Shown here: positions 11,905 through 22,877 of the stretch, in pieces | How positions within the stretch are numbered: the first letter of the stretch is position 1 | Layout of the letters: every line of letters starts with the position of its first letter | Translations under genes and position numbers: made by a program | Origin: Achatina immaculata | Taxonomy: Eukaryota; Mollusca; Gastropoda; Stylommatophora; Achatinidae | Length of the DNA: 64,000 nt | Assembly: GCA_009760885.1 (NCBI GenBank) | Contig: CM019697.1 | Span: 29,690,710 to 29,754,709 of the forward strand | Direction of reading: 5' to 3' | Notes under the pieces: generated by a model | Databases searched by the model: none | The model's input: the letters and a program-made list of their open reading frames with translations, nothing else | What the model was told of the DNA's origin: nothing

Positions 11905-12310
11905 AATTGCGAGTACTTGCCTGAATTTTTTTCTTTACTTTTCCACATAATTCCCCTGTATATTCAAACACTTCTCCAGTCGATTCAAAAGTCCTTGGAA
12001 GCCAGCATCAAAGAAGGTTTCTGGCAAAGTCTTCGTTGTCTCAAAAATGGTGACCATCCATGTGACTCGTCCATTATTGAACTCTGGATTCAGTCATACA
12101 TGGCTTTTCTTGACATACACTTTTTACCACACACTTCCAGCATCTCTTTATGCACTTCCTCTGTACTAAGTGGTTTGACGCACAGAAAAAGCACAACTCC
12201 GCACTGTTCTTCTCGTCTACACGTGCACTATTAAAACGTTTGACCCACAGAAAAAGCACAACTTCACACTGTTCTTCTCGTCTACACGTGCACTATTAAA
12301 AACGGTTGCT
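11905..12310 (-). mobile_element. Mariner-type transposon relic, internally deleted
   Basis: On the minus strand, a fragment of the N-terminal helix-turn-helix (AMYDWIQ-like, near 12090) is followed shortly by the C-terminal signature FQGLLNRLEKCLNIQGNYVEK and a stop near 11939. The catalytic core between them is gone. A ~64-bp stretch (TTTGACSCACAGAAAAAGCA to CACTATTAAAA) is duplicated in tandem at 12174 and 12238. Confidence 0.75.
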
Positions 12311-12349
12311 GTGAAATAACCGTGGCATGCTGGGTTCTAATTTCGCGCC

Positions 12350-14087
12350 AGTTGGTGCTTCTACATACCGCGGAAAAATGATCAGTGAATTTTCAGTTGT
12401 TTTTAGTCTGTGCGGATTCACAAAATGTAGAATAAGTTCTGCCCAGTTTTATTTTTTCTACCAAAATCTTTCATTGTACTTTATTCTGACAGAGGATGGA
12501 AGTTAATCCATGAGTAAAAGAGTTAACACAGGAAATGTGTATGCCCAGGATAAATTGATAGCTTTTTCTGTAGCATTTTTGTTGTGGTTAGCCACAGATA
12601 TTGATCAAACACAACTTCTCATTCAGGTACAGTATTTCATTATTCGCCTGTGTGGATCTGTGCAGATAGAAACTGATGTTGCCTGCATATGAAGAGTGGA
12701 AGCTTCTTGTCATTATTTTAGTTCACAAAACATGGCACCTGTCACAAGAAGGGGGGGGGGGGAACTGTGACAAAGAAGAAAGAATGTAACTAAAGAACAT
12801 CGTAGTGCTCTATTCATTTTATTTGAGTTAAACAAACTTTTTTGTATTTTACAAATTTATGTGAATTTATATTTTATCTTCTCTCTCTATTTCTTCGCCC
12901 TGTATGTTGTTGTATGATTAAGGCTCACGCCGAAACGTCACAACTTTGTACTCGTTAAGTACTAGAGCTGTTCTTACTTGTTTTCCTAGCTGATATATTT
13001 TTATATATCGTGGTGGAAAGGTCACTATGGGACCGAATGAAAAACATGATGACATACAACATTCAGAACAGGACTAAGTGACTGATACTAAGACAAGTGC
13101 ATAAAGAAATGTCTCTGTGGCACCTTAATGATACTTTAGATTTCACTCACGGATATCACATAAACAGCGGTAATCATTCTGCATTGCGTATTTTACTTTT
13201 AATTGATTTTGATTTGTTGTTAACTAAATCATGGGTGGGTGGGGGGAAACTAAAGCTTTAAAAAAAGAATAAACTGTATAGAGTGTTTTTTAAAATTTAT
13301 AAATAGCCTAAAATCTGTTAAGTTTCACTGTACTAAAGGGGAGCTTACGACACAATGAAGGTGGCATACAAGACAAATGAGGGGTCACTGTCCCAGGTAT
13401 CGTCTATTTTCGTACTTCCAGGCAACCATGGCATAGGGTAATCAAGCATATATTGTTGCTCTAACATGTCCAGGAAGCATAGCGCTAGAAGATTAGTTCC
13501 TGTAAATCTCCTGGGTTATCTTTAAAGAGCGACGCATTTTCCATTTTATGACAGTTTCATTTCACTTTCTCTAAAAATCTCTCTGTTCTCTGTAACTTTC
13601 TTTATTTTAATTATCGTGCATATCTTTCAGTGAAGTTCTAGAGCACATTGTCTAGATTACACGACTCGGACTAGCTCATACTATACTGTTTGTCTGTCAC
13701 ACATATACACACAACATACACTCGCGGATAAACATACTCGATGTGATGCTGTGTTTCTTGTTTTCAGACTGCAACTGATCATCTCCTTTTCTCTTCTTGA
13801 TATTGCTCGCTCATATGTACCTTCTTTCCTTTGCATTTTTCTTTCTTTTCTTCACTCCCAGTAAATTTATTCTTCCTAATACTGTCAACATACTTGAAAC
13901 TTTTACATCTTGCAGTTTTAAGTATTTTCAGTAAAACTATAAATGTTACTACTGGTGTTAACATTTTACATTTAAAATAGAATTTTATAATCAGTTTCCT
14001 GGAGATGTTAGGAGTTTTGTCTGGTATTTCAGCCTAAATCACTACGAGAGATAAATCCGAGTACCGTACACACGCAGAACTCTGTAC
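12350..14087. other. Intron sequence, nothing recognised
   Basis: AT-rich DNA with a G run near 12752. No exon, RNA gene or mobile element that I can name. Confidence 0.45.
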
Positions 14088-14760
14088 TGTCATTACATCG
14101 CGAACTATATTTTCATGAACAAGTAGTGCCTTAACATCTTGGAGTATATTTTCATGAACAAGTAGTGCCTTAACATCTTGGAGTATATTTTCATGAACAA
14201 GTAGTGCCTTAACATCGCCAAGTATATTTTCATGAACAAGTAGTGCCTTAACATCGCCAAGTATATTTTCATGAACAAGTAGTGTCTTAACATCTTGGAG
14301 TATATTTTCATGAACAAGTAGTGCCTTAACATCGTGGAGTATATTTTCATGAACAAGTAGTGCCTTAACATCGCCAAGTATATTTTCATGAACAAGTAGT
14401 GTCTTAACATCTTGGAGTATATTTTCATGAACAAGTAGTGCCTTAACATCTTGGAGTATATTTTCATGAACAAGTAGTGCCTTAACATCGTGGAGTATAT
14501 TTTCATGAACAAGTAGTGCCTTAATATCGTGGAGTATATTTTCATAAGCAAGCTTTGTTATAACACAGTGAAGTGTATTTTTTATACGCAAGTACTTTCA
14601 TACCTGTATGAAGCATATTTTCATGCGCTGTCTTACTGTCATAACGATGTGAAAAGTACTTTCATACGGTAGTGCAGTCATATCGTGTGAAATATATTTT
14701 CATATGCAAGTACTGTCATAACTATGTGAGATGTATTTTCATACGCAAGTATGGTCTTTT
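14088..14760. repeat. 39-bp minisatellite with a decayed flank
   Basis: Eleven or twelve near-identical 39-bp units at about 14106-14560 (TATATTTTCATGAACAAGTA then GTGCCTTAACATC plus a six-base variable end). It grades into older units to 14760 with CATACGCAAGTACTGTCATA. The unit is 13 codons long, so the minus strand reads as a 13-residue peptide repeat (LLVHENI). The two classes of variable end (GCCAAG, TTGGAG/GTGGAG) are interspersed. Confidence 0.95.
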
Positions 14761-14974
14761 TTATACTTGTCATCAACCCAATTTTGTGGCAGTAAAACAG
14801 AGAATGTAAAAAAATGGTTTGAAAAATAACTGTTTCTAGATTTTTCTTTTCTGAACAGACGAAAAACAATTGTAGTAAAGGGGGGGGGGGACGGCTGGGA
14901 GGACGAAGGAGACGTAGCTGTATGTCAAAACCTCGTTTCCAGTCTCAACAAAGATGTAGTTGTAACCGAGAACT

Positions 14975-15240
14975 AGCACGGTGCTGTCGTGGTTAGTGCA
15001 CTCCCTGGTTCTGTTTCACGCTCGGCGGAAGTTTTCGGACCGTCCAGCGCTGCGGTCAACCCGGCCTTAAAATGTGGGCACTTGGGGGTTTCCCTAGGAA
15101 AACAAAGGCAGAGACAAGTAATTTACCTCATTACTCGCGAGACGAGGAGCTGGCATCCCTGCTTCAAATGCTGTAGTGGTCTAGAAATGTGGCGGCACTA
15201 ACACTTCACGTCTTACCGCATGTAAATGTCATGGGGTATA
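14975..15240 (+). mobile_element. SINE-like element, diverged
   Basis: Begins with a tRNA-like GTCGTGGTTAGTGCACTCCC. It ends GGCGGCACTAACACTTCACG then TGTAAATGTCATGGGG, which parallels GGGCACTAACACCATAT and CTGTAAGACATGACAGGG in the 7128 SINE. Box B is degraded. Confidence 0.6.
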
Positions 15241-15402
15241 GACAGATAGCTACCAGCTTTCTTGTAACATGCACATTTTCTTAACACACGTTTCTCGCAA
15301 TCTGAACCAAAAAAAATCAACTTTCCATGAGTTCTACTATGCAAAATACTGAGACGGACTGAATTATGGTAGGATTTCATTTGTTATGAATATACAGTGA
15401 AC

Positions 15403-15830
15403 CTTCTTCTTCTTCTTCTTCGTCTTCTTCTTCTTCTTCAGCTTTCCGAGCCATTAAAGGCTCATTCCTGCAGATAAAGTTCGCCTCTTTTCCTCTCTAT
15501 TCCTAATCTTCTCTCTCCATTCGGTGAACCAGTTTCTTTTATATCTTCTATGTTGTCTTTCCATCTCTGTCTTGGTCTACCCCTTGGTCTTGTTTCCCTC
15601 ATCTCTTGTGCATACATCATTTTCGTTTGTACTCTTCCATTTTTTCTGCATGGCCCAGCCAGTGTAGTCTGTTCAGTTTCAAGACATTTATAATTCGCTG
15701 GGATTTTTCTCCATCTGTTCCGCAACACGAATCTTTTTTTTTTTCGGAGATGGGGTCGTTGGCTCCATGCTCCAATCCCCAACCTGGAGAGTGCAATATA
15801 TTCTTCATAATTGTAAAATAATAGACTCAA
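15403..15830 (-). mobile_element. LINE 3' end with (GAA)n tail (family E)
   Basis: The minus strand encodes the C-terminal tail typical of LINE reverse transcriptases, LNRLHWLGHAEKMEEYKRK, then RPRGRPRQRWKDNIED in a shifted frame. It ends in a GAAGAA-rich tail at 15403-15440. It is truncated at its 5' end and frameshifted. Confidence 0.82.
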
Positions 15831-16565
15831 GAGAGAAAACCGTGTAAATCACGAACAGTTTCCTCCCTTGTTTTATAATTATTTTGGAATAATCCGGAAC
15901 AGAATCTTAAAAATAATGTGCCGTCTCTATATGATTTATGTAATATCTATAAACGTACTGAATACAAACAATGATACATCAAAATTCTAACGATTCAGGA
16001 ATGTGGGTATAGTCTACAGTCATCAGTAAATAACAAAACAGGAATTAAAATAATAATTATCACAAAACATTATGTGTATGAGACAAAGAAAATGATAATT
16101 ATGTGTATGAGACAAAGAAAATGATAGTAGTTCAAGTATTAATAAATGGCTCTATACAGACTCCAGTCCTGAACAATTGTTAACAGTTTTATCTGCAAAC
16201 TGTGATATAATGTTGCTTCTTTTTAAATTCGTGGTCAAGTTTAAGCTTATTAAAACATAAACAAAGAAAATACAGTCATTATACATTATATTATAAACAA
16301 TGCGTTGTATAAATTCAGAAGAGGAAAGGCTAACTACCATAGAAAGAAACTCAGCATGATACCACATACACTTCTTCAGCGGGTTTAAGTTGTGGTACTG
16401 ACAAAATGGCCGTTTATTGTTTGTTGTAAGAGATCCCAACGTAAATATAACCAAATATATAAATAATGTGATACAATCATCTAAATTATCTAATGATGAT
16501 GATGACGACGATGAAAATGATTTTGTATCATTTTTAATGTGGTGTAATCTAATAAATCTTAATTT

Positions 16566-16605
16566 TAAACAAACAAACAAACAAACAAACAAACAAAAAA
16601 CAAAC
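16566..16605. repeat. (AAAC)n microsatellite
   Basis: AAAC tetranucleotide run with poly-A interruptions. It lies about 260 bases before the second homeobox exon. Confidence 0.9.
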
Positions 16606-16865
16606 AAGCAAACAAGAACACCGGCTAAAAAAAAAACAGGCCAGAATGGATTCAACAAAAAAGAAATGTTTTCAGCTAAGTCATATACTGAGACATTTTT
16701 TAGTATAAAACAAAAAAACCAGTTTATAATAAATAACATGTTTGAAAGCAGAATAAGAGGTGAGCCAGAAAAGTCATAAGACAATGACTGAATGAGAAAT
16801 TGTTACCCTTGTTCTCTTGTACTGGAGCAGCTGAATATTTAAAGTGTTATTACATCTCTTCCCAG

Positions 16866-17261
16866 GTCTGGTTTCAGAATCGTCGTGCAAAATACCGGAA
16901 ACAGGAACACACAAAGAAGGGTCCAGGCAGACCAGCCCATAATGCCTACCTGAAGTCCTGTAGCGGTGAACCTATGACAGCGCAGGAGATTAAAGCCAAG
17001 GAGAAGGTCAGACAAGACAAAAGGAAAAAGAAAGCGGAAAAACGAATATTACAGTGGGTGGGTTCAAATAATGCAGATGTATTAATCATTCCTTCTTCTC
17101 ATACAGCAGTCTCTACGCCTTCGTCAACCGCATTACCATCGTCAAGTTCTACTAACAACATTAGCTACAAATCAAAGTTAACTCCGCATTTAGTCATGAC
17201 CGGATGTCCAGAATCTCATACTCCTGCTAGATCTCAGAAAGACTCTGCAAGCGAGGCCTGA
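16866..17261 (+). CDS. uncx: Uncx/unc-4-like homeobox gene, 3' coding exon
   Basis: Starts after CTCTTCCCAG with VWFQNRRAKYRK, homeodomain residues 47-58 (recognition helix with Trp48, Phe49, Gln50, Asn51, Arg53). The next residues, KKGPGRPAHNAYLKSCSGEP, followed by MTAQEIKAKEKVRQDKRKKK, match the conserved segment that follows the homeodomain in Uncx/unc-4 proteins. That segment is the main reason for this assignment over other paired-class genes. The remainder is a Ser/Thr-rich tail, 132 codons with stop TGA at 17259-17261. It is short for the family, so an octapeptide-like repressor motif may be absent or lie elsewhere; I do not see one. Tyr at homeodomain position 56, where Trp is usual in this family, is unusual. 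Codon use is ordinary, and the frame is intact across the junction with 5803. Confidence 0.9.
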   Translation, partial: VWFQNRRAKYRKQEHTKKGPGRPAHNAYLKSCSGEPMTAQEIKAKEKVRQDKRKKKAEKRILQWVGSNNADVLIIPSSHTAVSTPSSTALPSSSSTNNISYKSKLTPHLVMTGCPESHTPARSQKDSASEA

Positions 17262-18113
17262 TCGCGTGCCGGCCTTCTATATCCAAGGGTAAATTAATCC
17301 TTGTCTGGAGTATCATTCTAGTCATGGCACATCTTTCTACTTTTATGCTGTTGCATATTGTGAGATTTAAAGGCAAGTTAACAGTTCCTATATGGAAACA
17401 GTGGGCAATATGAGAATCACTAGAGAATTTCTTCATTTGCATTCAAAGATTTTTTTTTTAAACTGAAGCGCACGGAAAGTGATGCTAAGTCGACATGAAG
17501 AAAATTCTACAAGTGTTGGACATTAAAGTGGCTAGTTATTGTGAAAAAAAGCGTAAAATTTGATAAGTAATTTGTTAATTTTCTACAGGGCAAATTTATA
17601 ATTTGTGACTGAGATTCAATCAAATACTTTCTAAGCTAGTATTTGTGATATTTTTGCTTATCTAAAACTGATGTTTTAGTAAGTAAAGTAATGTGTTATT
17701 TAAATTTTTTTTTTAAAATGAGAAGCATGAAGCACAGCAAAATGGTTTAGTACAGTTTTCTGCTGTTAACATTCGTAAAATAGTAGACAATGTACTTTAG
17801 ACGTGAGAGAAAGAAACATGACATGAGCACTGAATTTCCTGGAACTAGAAGCACGGACTAGCTTCAGTCTCTTGTAATTCTTTCTTTCATGTGTAAAGTG
17901 CTTTGTAAAATATTTTGCCAACGTTAACTACAGGACGCTGTGCTATTTTCAGTCATGAATTTTACTACATTTTTATCTTCATGACATACGGACATTGCAG
18001 ATTTAATTGAATTGTAGATTTCTTGCATGATTAGTGAACAAAGTAGATTTAATAGGAAAGTTTACAGTTACAGTCATATTTTGGAACGATGCGTTGAGGT
18101 GACTGGAAATAAA
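17262..18113 (+). other. Probable 3' UTR of the uncx-like gene
   Basis: AT-rich trailer after the stop codon. An AATAAA lies at 18108-18113, followed within 30 bases by a GT-rich stretch (TTGTATATAATGTCGTGTTT), the arrangement expected of a polyadenylation site. No competing canonical signal closer to the stop was noted. Confidence 0.55.
18108..18113 (+). terminator. Putative polyadenylation signal AATAAA
   Basis: Canonical hexamer about 850 bases after the stop codon, with a GT-rich downstream element. Confidence 0.5.
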
Positions 18114-18439
18114 CAGAACTTGTATATAATGTCGTGTTTATTGAACCTGGACTTTGAATAACTCATGAAGCATGTTGAATTAACGTTTATAGACACATCA
18201 TATACACGCACAGACATGTTATGAAGTATCTTGTTTCGGCATTATGAAATAAGTCTTCAGACTGAAGAAATATTTAGAAATAGATTTTGTATTAGATTGA
18301 AGCACATCAAGTTTCGTGATAGATTTTAGGAACATTTTGAAACAATCTATAGAAAATGCTCTAAAAATATTTGTTATTCCAACATTTTATGTCTGTCTCT
18401 CCTTTTCTACTTTCCTTCAGGTAAGAAAGACAAGTTATG

Positions 18440-18515
18440 TTCACGAAGAAGAAGAAGAAGAAAGATGAAGAAGAAAAAAAGAAAAAGAAGAAGACGAAAG
18501 AAGAAGAAGTGTAGG
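18440..18515. repeat. GAA-rich tract
   Basis: GAAGAAGAAG with AAAAAG interruptions, preceded by GTTCACGAAG. It resembles the GAACGAAGAAG tails of the LINE and retroposon elsewhere in the window, so it could be the tail of a heavily decayed copy. Confidence 0.8.
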
Positions 18516-19489
18516 GAGGTTCTTAGCAGGGTAATAAACATGCGGTCTGGTACAAAATAAACTGACTCCTCAGTCAAAATCTCAGTCAGTTTAATTGACT
18601 CCAGTATCGAAGATAAACATTCAAGTGAGCACACTGTCCTAGCTCCCCCAGTCTTCACAGATTCTACTAATCAGCCAAAACAACTCACTCTGCAAATAAT
18701 CTTGTTTCTCTTCAATAGCCACTTAATCAGAATGTGTATGATGCAGGCCTCCCGTGTTAAACTAATACTCAGGTAAAAAAGACATACACTGACCTTTCAC
18801 TGCGACTCGTCCTATCTTGGACTGCCTGTCGCCATCTTTGTTCCACCTAAAACTTAATGCAGGCGTCTTCCCGCCGAACTTAGTCTCAAGTTGGTCAGTC
18901 GTATTTTGCTAACAACCTTCAGCGCTTGTTATCACTAACCTTCTCGAGAATTCGTTTATAAATACTTTATATCACACGTCTGGCCTCAGCTTGTCTAACC
19001 GACACAAAATTCTCATGCCCACCTTGACTTTCTCCCTCTTTCTCTCTCTCTCTCTCTCATGACGTCATACTTCCTGTCAGTCGTTCACAGTCACTCGACA
19101 CGTTCCCCTTACAGAAGAAGAAAAAGAAGAAGGAAGAAGAAGGAAGAAGAAGAAGAAGAAAATGAAGAAATGTAAATGGACAAGGCAGTTTACTTTTATT
19201 TGAAGATGAGAAATTATAAGCAAGCAATATAAAGAGAGTTTACAGAAATTTGCTGTTTAGTTTTACTTTCCATCAGTCTCTCTATGATGACAAAGAGTGG
19301 AGATGTGTTAAGAATTTCCTGTTATTGATGTTTCAAATTACTATTTCATCAAAAACATAGCCGGCTGTAATAGGCCTCCTTTCAAAATACAAATGGAGAA
19401 AAAGAATGTGAAGGGCAAACTGCAGGTATTATCATGAAACATAGATGAAAGGAAACTTGTCCTGGCTACATTCATCTACACTTTAGGTG

Positions 19490-19835
19490 TTCGAGTTACT
19501 TTGTCTGTTCTGTTATGAACATTACTTTGTCTGTTCTGTGACGAACATTACTTTGTTCTGTGAGGAGCATTACCTTGTCTGTTCTGTGACTAACATTATC
19601 TTGTCTGTTCTGTGACTAACATTATCTTGTCTGTTCTGTGATGAACATTATTTTGTCTGCTCTGTGACTAACATTATCTTGTCTGTTCTGTGACTAACAT
19701 TATCTTGTCTGTTCTGTGACGAACATTATTTTTTCTGTTCTGTGACGAACATTACTTTGTTATGTGACGAGCATTACCTTGTCTGTTCTGTGACTAACAT
19801 TATCTTGTCTGTTCTGTGACGAACATTAACTTAAC
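19490..19835. repeat. 26-bp minisatellite
   Basis: About 13 units of ATTATCTTGTCTGTTCTGTG plus ACTAAC or ACGAAC, with some units shortened by deletion. Confidence 0.95.
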
Positions 19836-20131
19836 GAAGGGGGGGGGCTATGAAAAAGGAGACATTACTGTTTATGGGACAATTTTTACAGTCTTCGTCT
19901 TACACGCTCTAATTTTAATATTACACGCTTTAAGAGCTTGATATGCAGTCCATTTATGATAGGTCAGTTTTGTCTAAGCTACATGAAAAAAAAGGATTGA
20001 CAATTGTACCTAAGATTAAAAGTCATTATACAAAGATGTTGTGCATATGATGGAAATGACAGACGGAAAACAGAGCCTGAATTTATAAATTTTTTTTTTG
20101 GTTTAGATGTAATTAAAATTAATGAGAAATG

Positions 20132-20133
<2 letters not shown>

Positions 20134-20172
<39 letters not shown>
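20134..20172. repeat. (TA)n microsatellite
   Basis: About 18 TA dinucleotides. Confidence 0.97.
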
Positions 20173-20177
<5 letters not shown>

Positions 20178-20465
20178 CTCGTAATGGATAATGTGGTTTT
20201 GTTAATTACTTTCTTGTTATTCTAGATTTAACAAAAATACTGAATAGAAAACTAGCACACAGAGGCTGAAACAACTAGACAACTTCTCAGATCATCAGAG
20301 AAATAATAAACCTTAGACGAATATTTGAACCTCATGATGTTGGGCTGTCAATGAATCTATGTTCTTATGTATGTACTGCTGAAGAATGGCATTTTACCTA
20401 TATTTCATTCAGTTCACAGAGCGATGTTAGAAGAAACGATGACTCGACTTTGTGATATAAGTATA

Positions 20466-21331
20466 TTATATTGTCTGCACGGGTGGTCTCATCTCTAGAA
20501 TGCACACGGTCGACAGAAGGGTGACCAGGAAAAACAGATAGAAGAGTAGACGGTCAAGCACAAAGGCCACGTCGTGCCACTCCTTGAAGATTTCCTCGTC
20601 CCTTATCTCCACCTCCTGGCGTGTCTGTATGAGATTGATGAGGTAACTGACAACTAGACTGTAGGTAGGACTTGCTCGCGATCCCCCACGGATTGCTGAG
20701 TCTTCGAGGGTACCACCTCGTGAAGGTTCCTCGTTGTTTGAACAAGAATAGGCTGCACTGCTAGTGGTATACTCAATGAAACTGCTGTCAGAAAAAGCTG
20801 GCTCGGAATTTTCCGATACCATTTTGTCCTGATACGATGAGTTATAGTTCTTAAGTTTCTGCAGTGTACAGTCCCTTTGTTGTTGCAACGGTGTGTAACT
20901 TGCTTTAAGCCGCTGTTGACGAGCACAGTACACATCTGGCTGTTGCTGGCCCGAGGCATAACCCGTCAGGTTACAGAGACCTACCCGTGTTCGATCCTGT
21001 GTGTCTATAGTAGCAGACGCACTAGTATCAGACGTACGATTCCTAACATAGACCTCACCGCTGGAAATTTTACTTCCTTGTCTGAACTTTGGTTCCCTGC
21101 GATCAAAGGTCGAGAGTTTCGGTCTTTCTGTGCTCATCACAATCTTCCCAGGTTGTATGGCGTCCTTTTGTCTACGCAGACAGATTAAAGGAGCGATGAC
21201 TCTAAAACAGAGCTTCCTCAGCCACGTAGGAGCTCTGCTTGGAGGACCTCGTTGGTGATGAATGCTGAGTACAAGGACGGAGGAGAGGACAGAAAGACAG
21301 CTGGTAGCCAGGACAACCATTAAGTAGATAC
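20466..21331 (-). CDS. Nicotinic receptor alpha-type subunit, last exon (TM3, cytoplasmic loop, TM4)
   Basis: Begins after ACTCACAG with two bases that complete an AGT codon from the TM2 exon, then YLMVVLATSCLSVLSSVLVL, the third membrane helix. A cytoplasmic loop of roughly 200 residues follows, rich in Ser/Gln with basic patches. Then comes the amphipathic EEIFKEWHDVAFVLDRLLF, the membrane-associated helix conserved before TM4 in this family. TM4 is YLFFLVTLLSTVCILEM and the stop is at 20466-20468. Coding length is 866 bp. The protein would be a plasma-membrane ligand-gated channel subunit forming pentamers. The loop sequence is not recognisably that of a named vertebrate subtype. Confidence 0.93.
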
Positions 21332-21844
21332 CTGTGAGTAATGAAAAGAAACACTACTTTTAAACCGTATTTCGTCAAATCAGATTAAATTTATTTTAAA
21401 AAAAACACCGTCAGTCTGGTAACAAAGACAGATTCAGTTTAATGACGTTAAATTCTATTCATAAAGTGACTTTTCTTCCTTGTTTTCCCACGAAATTTGA
21501 GTCTCATTTGTGTTTTCTCGTGTTGGCGACCTTTAATATAAATAATGCAACATCTCTGCCCATGTATACATATAAAAGAACAAACTTTGTTTATCACTGT
21601 CAGGTTGTTGAAAGATCTACATGTAAATACAAATTTGAATTCGTTATCCAACTAAAAATCTTGGGATATGGATATGAAGTTGGATTTGGAACTGGTAAAT
21701 GTGACTTTACAAACATCATGAGCAGCCCTTCCCAGCATAGTTCATCACTTCGAGAATGCGTTGATCCACTTTCCAGTGGAAAGAACGTTGTAACACACTA
21801 TCATATTTTAGGGACGGCCACGAAGAGATAGGATGGGATCTTGA

Positions 21845-22050
21845 ACGACAATAGTTCACTGTTCTAGATAATTGCATCATCTCTTAAACACTGGTCTAGA
21901 TAATTGTAAACATCTCTTTAGCACTGGTCCAGATAACTGCATCATCTCTCAAGCACTGGTCTAAGTCACTGTATCGTCTCTCAAGCACTGGTCTAGATAA
22001 CTGTATCATCTCACCAGTACTAGTCCAGATAATTGAAACATCTCTGAAAC
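21845..22050. repeat. ~44-bp degenerate minisatellite
   Basis: Five imperfect units around CACTGGTCTAGATAAYTG plus CATCATCTCTCAAG. Confidence 0.85.
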
Positions 22051-22139
22051 ACAGGCATCTCCTTCCCAAGGCGTATCACTAAAATCATACATAACTTTGT
22101 GTTTTCTAACAGCTTTTACCATATTACAAGCAACTAAAA

Positions 22140-22410
22140 GCATGCTACTATTTACCATAGCACTATTTACTTACACTGAAATCGACTGAGACCATTGCAC
22201 TATTTTCTTTCACCGAAGTCGACTGAAACCATTGTACTATTTACTTACATGGAAGTTGACTGAAACCATTGTACTATTTACTTACATTGAAGTTGACTGA
22301 AACCATTGTACTATTTACTTACATTGAAGTTGACTGAAACCATTGTACTATTTACTTACACTGAAGTTGACTGAAACCATTGTACCATTTACTTGCACTG
22401 AAAGTGACTG
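22140..22410. repeat. 37-bp minisatellite
   Basis: About seven units of TACTATTTACTTACAYTGAA then GTTGACTGAAACCATTG. Confidence 0.93.
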
Positions 22411-22430
22411 GTAGCACTAGCTTTGCTTAC

Positions 22431-22576
22431 TTATGACTGATATTGACTCAGAGGTCTGCGGCATCTTGTCTGCCACCATCAGCATGAAGACAGTGATTGT
22501 GAGAAGCACGCTCAGACCCAGGGTAATCTTCTCACCGCTCTCTGGCGGCAGCAGGAAACCGCCCAGACACAGGAAG
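22431..22576 (-). CDS. Nicotinic receptor alpha-type subunit, TM1 end and TM2 exon
   Basis: 146 bp between TTTTCAG and GTAAGC. It completes a Ser codon from the previous exon and encodes the end of TM1 ([16 protein letters not shown]) and the pore helix [20 protein letters not shown]. Glu at -1' (SGEK), Leu at 9' and Val at 13' are the standard cation-selective arrangement. There is no proline insertion of the kind seen in anion-selective receptors, so a cation channel is expected. The outer ring at 20' is Asp instead of the more common Glu. The exon leaves in phase 1. Confidence 0.94.
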
Positions 22577-22877
22577 CTGAAAACATGAGTGCAGAAATAC
22601 AAATCAAACATCATTTCTGAAGACACAAGAATTTTGAAAAGCTCCAGCATGATGACTTAATGATAACAGACGCAGGGATCAATGTTCCTTAATGTCGTCT
22701 GGTTTCCGGTGACCCAGATCAGTTTCTTGTTTCTCATTGCTCGTGTCATCCGGTGTGGTCGGTCAGTATTTTCATGTTGGTCTTCTCCTCATTTTTCTCT
22801 TTCATCTGCAGCTGTTTAGCCCGACATTTCTCGGCAGATGTAAGTTTTTGACAGCTCCACTGTAGCAACATAACGGG

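Larger units (their letters stand above)
5804..16865 (+). other. Large intron of the uncx-like gene (11.06 kb)
   Basis: Begins GTAAGG and ends CTCTTCCCAG. It contains several RTE-like LINE pieces (family A at 7535 and 8740, a family C end at 9120, a family B copy at 9868), a tRNA-like SINE at 7128 and a less certain one at 14975, a mariner relic at 11905, a LINE end at 15403, and minisatellites. A long interruption inside a homeobox is usual for this class. I see no other exon within it. Confidence 0.8.
18114..20465. other. Convergent intergenic gap
   Basis: Separates the ends of the uncx-like gene (+) and the receptor gene (-). It holds two GAA-rich tracts (about 18440-18515 and 19112-19165), a 26-bp minisatellite and a TA run. 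The unique DNA at 18530-19110 is not recognised. The 3' UTR of the receptor gene must lie in the right part. Confidence 0.5.
21332..22430 (-). other. Intron between TM2 and TM3 exons of the receptor
   Basis: About 1.1 kb with donor GTAAGC and acceptor ACTCACAG. It carries two minisatellites (about 21845-22050 and 22140-22410). The second ends about 20 bases from the TM2 exon's splice donor. Confidence 0.9.

Noticed and set aside
14034..14591. 185-codon minus frame with a 13-residue repeat (LLVHENI…)
   Set aside because: The 39-bp repeat is 13 codons long so the frame stays open by periodicity. It lies in an intron on the opposite strand, and the decayed flanking units are not open.
16152..16784. 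210-codon minus frame rich in hydrophobic residues
   Set aside because: AT-rich antisense of intron DNA with a poly-Ser run from a GAT repeat and Leu/Phe/Cys-Val-Cys from the AAAC microsatellite; no recognisable domain.
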